Source: Adiantum capillus-veneris (lineage: Eukaryota > Streptophyta > Polypodiopsida > Polypodiales > Pteridaceae). From it: a stretch of 64,000 bases of DNA. This document shows positions 55,990-64,000 of the stretch, in pieces. A program made the translations under genes and the position numbers. Positions within the stretch are counted from its first letter, which is position 1. Each line of letters opens with the position of its first letter. The notes beneath the pieces were generated by a model. It was given only the letters and a program-made list of their open reading frames with translations, did not search any database and was not told the DNA's origin. The DNA lies in assembly GCA_014529385.2 (NCBI GenBank), contig CM043966.1, positions 89,248,587 through 89,312,586 of the forward strand, given 5' to 3'.

Positions 55990-58900
55990 GTGATAATGAT
56001 GTTGATGCAGAATGGGCTTTATTCAGAGTGCACTTACAATCCTGTTGTCCATGATACATGCATGTCAGTTGTTGTAGATTCACATATGTTGTATTTGAAC
56101 AATGGTGCTACAAAGCACACTACCTCACATCGTGAATTTCTCACCTCTCTCGAGTCTATCCCTCATGGGAATTTAGTCACTTGTGCCAACAATGCCTCTT
56201 ATCCGGTTCAAGGAGTTGGAAAGATTGTGCTTACTGCTGCAAATGGAAGTTCTTTCACACTTGTTGATGCACTTTATGTACCTAGGATCAAGAAGAATCT
56301 TTTGTATGTATTTGCACTTGCTAGACTTGGACTTGTAGTCAAATTTGTGGATGACAGATGTACAATTCATGATCTCAATTTCGGTGATGAAATTGTTGCA
56401 TCTAGCCTTTTGTGTTGTGGGCTGTAGAAGATCACTTTTTATGAAAAGTGTGGACAAAATTTTGCAAAATAAGTTGCAGATTCAAGGGCTATTTCAGATG
56501 CAAAACTTTGGCATATAAGTTTTGGCCATCTGAATTTTGCCAGTTTGCTGCGTTTGCAAAAATCTGATATGGTTTCTTCTTTGCCGCCTCTTGAAGCACA
56601 TGTCAAACATGTTTGTGAAGGCTGTATTTTGGGTAAAATGCAGTGTTCTAAGTTTCCAAAGGATGGTTCAACTAGGGCCACATGCAGGTTGCAGCTTGTG
56701 CATAGTGATGTTTGTGGGCCCATGCAAACTCCGTCCTTGGGCAATTACCTTTACTTCGTGACTTTCATTGGTGATTATTCCAGGCATGCATGGGTATTTC
56801 CGCTTAAAGCGAAGTGCGAAGTTTTTATGTGCTTCAAACAATTTCTGGCTATGGCTGAAAATGTCTCGAAATGTTCTATGGGCACCCTCCGTTCCTATCA
56901 AGGGGGGGAGTATATGTCTCATGAATTTAATGCATTTCTGGCTAGTCGTGGGATAAAACACCAATGTACAATGCCTTATACACCTCAACAAAATGGTGTT
57001 GTTGAGAGGAAAAATAGGTCACTTACGAAAGTGGCATGATGTATGGTCAAAAGTCAAGCTTTGCCGCATTCTTTTTTTCTTGAGTCCATCATGTGTGCCA
57101 CTTATGTACTTAACAAGTGTCCTACAAAAGCTTTGCAGTCTATTACTCCATATGAAGCATGGCATGATAGAAAGCCTTCTATTGAGCACATGCGTGTTTT
57201 TGGTTGTTTGGCATATGCTTTGATGCCACAAACACAACGCAAAAAATTGGATGATAAGGCTGTCAAATGTATTTTTGTTGGTTATAGTGCTGAAAGCAAA
57301 GGTTATAGGTTGTATCATCCACAAATAAAGCGTATTTTGGTTTCATAGGATGTAGTGTTTGTGGAAGATTCTGTTTAGCCCTTGCTGTCATGTACTAAAT
57401 AACGTAATGTAAGCTCATAGGACATTTATGACACTTTGTTGCCTCTTTTCAGTGGTGGAAATACGAATGTAAATTCCAATGAGGAAAATGTATAGCCCAT
57501 GGGGGTTTCAAAAAATGTTATAGATCAGTCTATTACTGATGCAGATGTACATGATGTACTTGATGAGGAAAGGACTGAAAATGAGCAGGCTAGAGGTATG
57601 CCAAAATGGCTGGTGCATACATTGCGTGACAGTAAATTGGATGCACCTTTGTCTAGTCGTACTCGTTTAGGCTCTCACCATGCATCTAATGCATCAGATT
57701 GTTATGCTTTGGGTGTGTCTAGCTTACATGATGTTGAGGAACCTCTATCTTTTGATGAAGCACAGAATTAAAAATTGGATGGCTGCCATGCAATCAGAAT
57801 ATGATGCACTTATAGAACATGACACATGGACTACATGTGACTTGCCTCTTGGAAAAAAGGCCATTGGTACAAAGTGGGTTTACAAGTTGAAAAGAAAGCC
57901 GGATGGTGGGATCAATCGCCATAAGGCTCGACTTGTTGCAAAGGGTTATGCACAGCAAAAAGGCATAGATTATGAAGAGACTTTTGCTCCCACTTGTCAT
58001 ATGACTATTGTGCGTTATCTATGTGCATTGGCAGCTCATTTTGGTTGGGATGTACATCAATCAGATATTGTTACCACTTTCTTGAATGGTGACATATTTG
58101 AGGAAGTTTATGTAACACAGCCTCGTGATTTTGTCAAGAAAGGTCAAGAGGACAAAGTGTGAAGATGTAAGAAAGCTTTGTATGGGTTGAAGCAATCTCC
58201 TCGTGCTTGGTATGAGAAAGCTGACACTCATTTGGTCAAACAAGGCTTTCGCAACAGTCCAACAGAAAGCACATTGTATGTAAAGCGTGAGGGTGATGGT
58301 CTTCTCATTGTGCTTCTTTATTAGATGATTTGCTTATTACTGGACCAACTGAGAGACATATTGTTGAATTTAAGGCTGATTTGAATGCTACTTTCAAGAT
58401 AAAAGATTTGGGGCTATTGCATCATTACTTGGGTATACAGTTTAAGCTGTGTGATGGTGGTATTGACTTGTGTCAGAAAAGTTACATAGAGACATTACTA
58501 TGTAAGTTTGGACTTGAGGATTGCAAACCCATTACCACTCCCATGGAAACATGTTTGAAGTTGAGTCTACATGATGGTGGTGATTCTGTTGATGTCACTC
58601 TTTACCAAACTGCTGTTGGCTACCTCATTTCTGTATGCAACACGAGGCCGGATATTTAGTTTGCAGTCTCACAGGTCAGCAAATTGATGCATAGCCCAAG
58701 GTCTAAGCATTGGCAAGATGTGAAGAGGATTTTCAGCTACCTTAGTGGCACTTTACATCTTGGCTTGTTTTATCGCAAGGGGGGATCATTGCCGCCAGAC
58801 TTACATGCTTTTTCGGACTCAAACTGGGATGGTTGTTTTGAAACACGAGTGTCCACAAGTGGTTTTTGTTTCATGCTTGGTAGTTCATGTATATCATGGT

Positions 58901-59265
58901 TGAGCAAGAAGCAACGTACCGTGGCCACTTCTAGTTGTGAGGCTGAGTACAGGGCAGTCTTCATAGCTACGGTTGAGTGTGTATGACTCAGACACCTTAT
59001 GGTTGATTTGGGTATTGGACAGAACACTGCCAACACTATCTACACTGACAGTCAGAGCGCATTAGCAGTTGCGAAGAGGATCCCAGTTTATCATGCTCGC
59101 ACAAAGCACAGTGAGGTGCATTACCACTATGTCAGGGAGAGGCTCTCAGCAGGAGAGATGAGCTTGGCTTATGTGCCAACACAAGAAAACCTTGCAGATC
59201 TTTTCGCAAAGGCATTGTCTCATGAGAAGCTCGAAGCTTTCCGAAAATCTTTGGGCTTACTCCCC
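55990..59265 (+). pseudogene. Copia-2 pol, degenerate
   Basis: The same domains as Copia-1 pol can be followed: protease (LYLNNGATKHT, active-site Asp-Ser changed to Asn-Asn at 56098-56103), GAG-pre-integrase (CEGCILGKM), integrase (HSDVCGPM, QNGVVERKN), RT (KWVYKLKRKPDGG) and RNase H (CEAEYRAVF, YTDSQSALAVA). Stops occur at about 56425, 56470, 57038, 57346 and several later points. The RT YVDD box is destroyed by a 2-nt deletion and stop at about 58320. The last codons run into MITE-B. Confidence 0.92.
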
Positions 59266-59510
59266 TCGGGGGGTTCACTATGTGTAAAACTACCATATCA
59301 CGTGCGTTCAAGACGTGTTTGTAAAACCCCTTATCTATGAATTTGGTTAAGAATATAATGTACCTTTCCTTTTAAAATCTGTAAGTTTTTTTCAAATTTG
59401 AAAAAATAATGCCCTTCTATATATATATATTTGTAAGTTTCAAGAACTTTAAATACCCTTTTGTTGAACTCACGTGATAGGTTACGTTTTTATTAGGTGA
59501 CCTCCCCGGG
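59266..59510 (+). mobile_element. MITE-B, Mutator-like, inside Copia-2
   Basis: 245 bp with imperfect TIRs of about 45 bp, flanked by a perfect 9-bp duplication TTACTCCCC (59257-59265 and 59511-59519). Copia-1 has the uninterrupted site (LGLL followed by a single TTACTCCCC, minus strand near 3610), so the boundaries are supported by an empty-site comparison. Homologous to MITE-A in reverse orientation. Confidence 0.93.
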
Positions 59511-59596
59511 TTACTCCCCTTTGTAGACTGATCATGTCCTCAGGGCATGACACTTTCCTTTACTCATATGCCATCTCTCGTTCACCGCATCACTCT

Positions 59597-59606
59597 AGGG
59601 GGGATT
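59597..59606 (+). promoter_or_regulatory. Copia-2 polypurine tract
   Basis: AGGGGGGATT next to the 3' LTR. Confidence 0.85.
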
Positions 59607-59833
59607 TGTTACCATATACATGTGGTAGTGATGTGTGTAAACACACTAGGACCGGTGGGGCATTTTTTCCCTCTTTAGGAGGTTTTTTCCCCCGTGCATT
59701 GTATATATGCCCATCACTCTAGGGCTATCTATCTTTCCATTGCACACTAAGTAACATACTCTCCATCGTGTGACTTGAGCTTCCTTCATCTTCTCCAAGC
59801 TGTGTGTATTTCTCTGCAACCCTAATTCCAACA
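59607..59833 (+). repeat. Copia-2 3' LTR
   Basis: 227 bp, partner of 54473-54699. Confidence 0.95.
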
Positions 59834-60993
59834 TTTCATCGTGTGCATAGCCTTTTCTTTGCCTTGCAAAAGTGGACAATATTTCGTGTTATGTTAGTTT
59901 GAAAGGCATCTAAAACACAAATTGTGTTTGTTTGCACTCTCAAAATCAGCAATGCTGAGAGACCCACGTGGAGTATCTTGTGATTGCTTGGGCTTTTTAG
60001 ACTCTTTTGGGCATGGAGAGGTAGATTGTCTCTTATTCCTCTTGGAACGTGTGGGAGATCTACCTTGCCATTGACTCTTAGCCACATTTCTCTTAACAAA
60101 ATTATTCTTAGAGTAGGGAACATTTCCTTTCCTCTCTTGGTCATCATCATATCTTTGGGCATGACCGATGGATTCTTCCAAAGTTTTTGGATGTTGGGTC
60201 TTGACATGAAGATGATAGTCTTTGTCAAGACCCCTATTAAAACCCTATATCTTTTGGAATTCATCTAGACCTTCTAGTTTCAATATGATTTCCCTATACT
60301 TTGAAAGGTACTATGTGAGAGAGAGGCCATACATGCGGCATGCATCCCATGCTAACCAGCTCTTATCTTCCTCATTGAAGTCCACAAACTCTTTGGAGAA
60401 AGAGGCTTGAAACGCAGCCCAAGACGGAGGACGAGCATCTATTGGAAATGTCATCCACCACTTATAGGCCTTGCCTTTAAGAGATATACTTGTTTCCACA
60501 CCCATCTTTATATCCGGGGTGTGTCTCAACCTATGAATATCACTCCATTTCTGTAAGAACGTATTGATCGCATCTTTGTTGCGATCACGCTCTTCCCCGT
60601 GAAACTCAAGAATGGTGATATTCTTAAGCAATGCATTGCTACCTTCTGCACATTCTAAAGCACTTGTCTCTTAGACCGCTTGAGTCGTGCAAGCTTGGAT
60701 TTTGTGAATTGTGCCACTTGTGGCTCCTTGAGCCGTCTATGAATTCATAAATTTCACAAGTAGCTCAGTAAGATTTGTAACATTGCATTGAATACAAAGA
60801 GGTTGCGTTCAAGTACGCTTTGACGGTTTTCCAAAGTCTTGAAAGGAGCCATATCTACAAGGCCATGATCTCCTGGATCATCATCGTCATGAATATTAGT
60901 GTCAGCAGCACCCGTGGTGCCCTGATTTTGATCTACGTGCTCAAAATCAAAAGTGTGCATAGGTGGGATATCCTTACTGGCCACGGTAAACAC
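59834..60993 (-). pseudogene. Chromovirus gag
   Basis: From 60993: an acidic N-terminal stretch (HTFDFEHVDQNQGTTGAADT), then the gag core (INTFLQKWSDIHRLRH, KGKAYKWWMTFPIDARPPSW, FSKEFVDFNEEDKSWLA) near 60600-60350. A basic linker (NVAKSQWQGRSPTRSKRNKR) and zinc knuckle CFRCLSN-stop-HNTKYC near 59890 follow. The knuckle spacing CX2CX4HX4C is right, but one spacer codon is TAA. Other breaks lie near 60255 and 60670. The gene continues past Copia-2 into the protease region at 54472. Confidence 0.85.
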
Positions 60994-61658
60994 ACACTAA
61001 TGTAAAGAGAGAAAAAGATGTCAACTTGTACCTTGTAAAGCTTGAAGTCTTTGTGGATTTTATGCTCGGCAATTTGTGTTGCATGCGAACCTCGCCTTGA
61101 AAAAATTGTAGCGCTTCACGTGTCATTCGTGGTAAGAACACCTTCCTTGATTCTTCACAAAAACTCGTCGTTTTTGTGAAGGCTTTTCTTCACATGTGAA
61201 GGTTCTTCCTTGAAGAAAAATGAAATTTGGAGGAAACTTGCCTTCCTCCAAGAAGTGAAAAGGAAGGGTGAAACTACTTCCTTGAAGTTTGAAGCTTTCC
61301 TTTTCCTTCTAGCTTTCTTGTCGACACAAGTATGCTATCTTTCCTTTGTTATACACAACAAGGTTGAATAGCTTGGATGGTAAAGTGTTGGCCTCTTACG
61401 CTCATGGGGTGGGTTCAACCCTCCTTCATGCAAGGGTTTAGAGGGCCTTTATAGCGTGCAACCAACGGTGCCAATGGAGCTTTCGTAGCCTCGATGACAT
61501 AGAGTTGTCAGTTGAGTTTCCCTTGGTTGTATGCTGTGGAGGGCGTAGGTGGGGTGGTTGGGTAGAGGTCGCTCTCTGTGGAACGTGGGAGATAAGCAAC
61601 ACGTCACATGCACATGCAACCCGCTTTTCTCCTTTCTCAAAAATAGCTCGGATACCAG
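60994..61658 (-). other. Chromovirus leader region
   Basis: Non-coding stretch between the gag start and the primer site (TGGTATCCGAGC at 61646-61657). It contains short GAAGG(C/T)TTT-type repeats around 61140-61320. No gene supported. Confidence 0.65.
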
Positions 61659-61772
61659 TGAAAAGATGGTGGTAATGCGTGTGCTAGTCTCCAACCAACC
61701 GTGCTATCTTATAGCCTCCCTCTAGCGTACACACTTTCCGATCGTGCCGGTGGCCTTGCCCGTAGGACCCAT
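61659..61772 (-). repeat. Chromovirus 5' LTR (short)
   Basis: About 114 bp, partner of 50513-50635. Confidence 0.85.
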
Positions 61773-61832
61773 GTAATCTTTCTCCCACTCTCTTTCTTTA
61801 ATGTCTCTCTCTCTCTCTCTCTCCCACTCCCT

Positions 61833-61873
<41 letters not shown>

Positions 61874-61880
61874 ACTCCCT

Positions 61881-61927
<47 letters not shown>

Positions 61928-62196
61928 GCTTCGCCCACTCAAGCTTCAGGTGAGAGAAATGGAAAACTTTATTATCTCTGTGTACAGCATCATTTCTCTT
62001 TCTAAATCTCTCATGATCAACATTTTGAATTTAAAGGAGATTGAGCTGCACTTCCTCTCTTTCTTCCCTCCACAACATAATCCTTTTCTACTATCTTTGA
62101 GTACTCTCTACTTTTTTCCTCCATAGCCATCTTTCCTTGTTTGCAGCAATCACCATTACACATTATCTCTCTAATTTGATTGATTAGCTAATAAAC
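61773..62196. other. CT microsatellites and unique spacer
   Basis: A CT-rich array at 61805-61925 contains a duplicated CCCACTCCCTCCCTCCCT unit. The rest up to 62196 is AT-rich, with no gene recognised. Confidence 0.75.
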
Positions 62197-64000
62197 ATGT
62201 CATTTAATCACCCTCCATTGCAAGGCATTATTAATTGGCCAAAACGATATCAATTAAACATTGATTTGGAGCAGGAGTACACTACTGTGCGACTTGGCAC
62301 CTCGAATCCCAATGCTGCAAATCAGCTACAAAGCATTGGGTGCAAGGCAGTCAACTTATGGGTTGATGGCCACATTTACCCTGGTGATCTAGTAACCAAT
62401 GCACCACTACCCTTTCGTAATGTCACTGAGATTTTGCGTTTTATTGGAGATGGAAGAGATGGATTGTTTGGCTATTGTTGAAGATTGTATTTAGATTTTG
62501 TCAATGAAAGGAAAGCAAGTAAACATCTCTTTGCTGCCTATTCATCATTGCAAGAGAAGGCCGCGAAAGATCTACAACAAGTTAGAGAGAAAGCCAACAA
62601 GAAGACGAAGCAGCTGAATGATGAGATGGAAAATCTCAATAAAAAAGTACAACAACAAAAAGAAGAGCAAGAACATTGACTAGACAATTATGTTAACTAC
62701 AACACACTTCATGGAATATGCATCAGCGAATCAATCATGTCACACATGCTCCCCTAGGCTACCGCATTTGTAAGCCCAAGGGACAAGCGTTATCCTTGCT
62801 ATGCTCAAGTGGTGGAGCTCAAAAGAAACGTGTTTGTCAAACTCAGTAGGAATATGAATGCAAGATTTTGATTTGCTACATGTTCTGCAGGTTGATGTTA
62901 CATTAATTCAATATGCAGAAACTTGGCTCAAATGATGATAAGAATCAATTCCGATGCTCAAACAACAGGACGTGCTCTGCTGTAGCATATCATCACGCCA
63001 AAGGAGTTGGTTGACTACTGGATGATCCATCCAATGCTGACATTACTGGATTTTACGGGTTGACATAGGAAGAGTGTGATAGCAAAGTGATATTTGTTAT
63101 GAAGCTTGATGAGTGCTAGGTTGTTAAAGGTCAACGGCTCGAGAGGGTAAGTGTCACGTTGATGATTAGGGCATTGGTGGGTGTCGATGTTGAGCTAAAT
63201 TCCAATGAGAAGGAAAACACGTGTTTAGGTGTTCGGTCATAGAATAATATTTGGTGGCTGGCAGCTTTTCATCTCCCACATGAGACACGTGAGGCTCTGA
63301 AATGGTATTTCAATCACACCGCAATCGTTGACGTCATTCGGCAACAATAAGAAGGGAAGATATTCCATGTTTCAGGACTTGGAACGTTCCAAGTTGAGTG
63401 GAATTTGGCAGGAGACTTGAAAACACTCAAGTGTATGTTAGGGTGCAAGGAAGGTGCAATGACCCTCTTTCCATGCATTTACTGCTGCCATCTCTTTCCA
63501 TGCATTTACTGCTGCCATAATAAAGTCTTAGTGGGAATTGAGGGCAAGGGTGCAAAAGTCAGCAAGTCAAAAAGTGGTAAGGATAAGTTACAGTCAACTC
63601 TTTGAAAGGTGTACCCACTACACAAACAGTGGGTAAAGCACTATAACAATGATTTCAAGGTATCCTCAGTTGTGACAAGCAAGTCCCCCCTAACTGAAAC
63701 ATGGACGATCCAAGTGGGATCCTATTCTTCCAATACCACTGATAGATATACATGTGTGTAACCTTCATGCCCGTCTACAAATTCTTGATAAGTTTCTTAT
63801 GCTCCATATTAATTACGCTTGGAATAAGGAGCTTGCATAAAGAAGAGAAGAGTGTATATGAGAACTGGAATCTATTCTATCGAGTGTTGGTCTACATGGG
63901 GGTGCAGTTGAGCTATCAAAGGACAAGAAAGGGTCTGGAAGTACACAAGATCTCCCTAATAAAGTATATGTGGGTGGTAGTAAAGCTAGATATTTTCTTT
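62197..64000 (+). pseudogene. Degenerate transposase-like gene, runs off the window
   Basis: Starts MSFNHPPLQGIINWPKRYQL and is open to a TGA at 62479, then continues in frame (LYLDFVNERKASKHLFAAYS) to a Lys/Gln-rich coiled coil ending at 62679. Further on, fragments in changing frames include SPRDKRYPCYAQVVELKRN (about 62780), WNLAGDLKTLKCMLGCKEGA with LFPCIYCCH (63405-63520), and DIHVCNLHARLQILDKFLML followed by HINYAWNK (about 63740-63830). GDLK..ML..K.GA...PCIYC and (D)NLHARL resemble an uncharacterised transposon-associated family I recall from animals; no name can be assigned. Many stops. A 27-bp tandem duplication lies at 63465-63518. Confidence 0.55.

Larger units (their letters stand above)
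54473..59833 (+). mobile_element. Copia-2 LTR retrotransposon nested in the chromovirus
   Basis: Plus-strand element of 5361 bp with 227-bp LTRs, TG/CA ends, an initiator-Met primer site and a polypurine tract. The flanking duplication is TTGCA (54468-54472) and TTTCA (59834-59838), one mismatch. Removing it rejoins the chromovirus between the zinc knuckle and protease in frame. Same family as Copia-1 but with gag present. The LTRs differ at about 14 of 227 positions by eye. Pol carries many stops, and MITE-B is inserted at its 3' end. Confidence 0.95.
50513..61772 (-). mobile_element. Chromovirus Gypsy retrotransposon with short LTRs, split by Copia-2
   Basis: Minus-strand element, about 5.9 kb without the nested Copia. 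Terminal repeats of only about 115-125 bp (50513-50635 and 61659-61772) share GTGCTATCTTATAGCCTCCC and GGTGGCCTTGCCCGTAGGAC. The primer site TGGTATCCGAGC is at 61646-61657 and a G-rich tract (GGGGGGGGAGGGGG) is at 50637-50652. Order gag, protease, RT, RNase H, integrase, chromodomain defines a chromovirus. No clean target duplication was found, and the coding region is degenerate. Confidence 0.88.

Overview
The window reads as repeat-rich intergenic DNA of a land plant. The evidence is plant-type Copia, Tat-like Gypsy and chromodomain Gypsy retrotransposons, a CACTA (En/Spm) element with a TNP2-type transposase, initiator-Met tRNA primer sites, GT-AG introns, and a fragment of a plant HIPP-type metal-binding gene. 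CT/GA and CA/GT microsatellites are very abundant. The large share of repeats, plus DDE-like proteins of a kind I associate with animals and spore plants, makes a fern or other seedless vascular plant plausible. The sequence alone does not settle this. No rRNA, tRNA, CRISPR or prokaryotic feature was seen.

Layout. 1-3287: microsatellites and degenerate AT-rich repeats. 3293-7307: Copia-1, minus strand, gag deleted, pol almost intact, 5-bp target duplication (TSD). 7313-14252: intergenic, with local repeat families. 14256-22276: complete CACTA element with a 12-bp TIR and AGG TSD. It carries a multi-exon TNP2 transposase gene, a second transposon gene, and a captured heavy-metal-associated (HMA/HIPP) gene fragment. 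22280-23813: a three-copy tandem repeat and a GA array. 23814-24678: the best candidate host gene, a two-exon LRAT-like papain-fold protein. 24679-26551: microsatellites and a hairpin. 26552-26792: a MITE. 26912-28840: a young non-autonomous Copia whose two LTRs differ almost only in a GA microsatellite.

29445-50471 is a Tat-like Gypsy element (minus strand, LTRs about 2.6 kb). Its left LTR is split by a 9.8-kb DNA transposon (31303-41124, 22-bp perfect TIR, ATGA TSD). The other LTR preserves the empty site, so the boundaries are defined within the window. This transposon carries a broken DDE/DDD-like transposase gene on the plus strand. On the minus strand it carries an FCP1/NIF-like HAD-fold gene and a gene with coiled-coil, RING-H2-like and charged-tail segments. 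Its ends and several internal arrays share an ACCGGT motif. It is the most novel object here.

50513-61772 is a chromovirus Gypsy (minus strand) with very short LTRs. It is interrupted between gag and protease by Copia-2 (54473-59833, plus strand), which is itself interrupted by a second MITE copy (59266-59510): a three-level nest. 61773-64000: CT microsatellites, then a degenerate transposase-like gene that runs off the right edge.

Most of the window is explained by successive insertions. Relative order can be read from nesting: Tat Gypsy before the 9.8-kb transposon, and chromovirus before Copia-2 before MITE-B. The 26912-28840 Copia looks the most recent.
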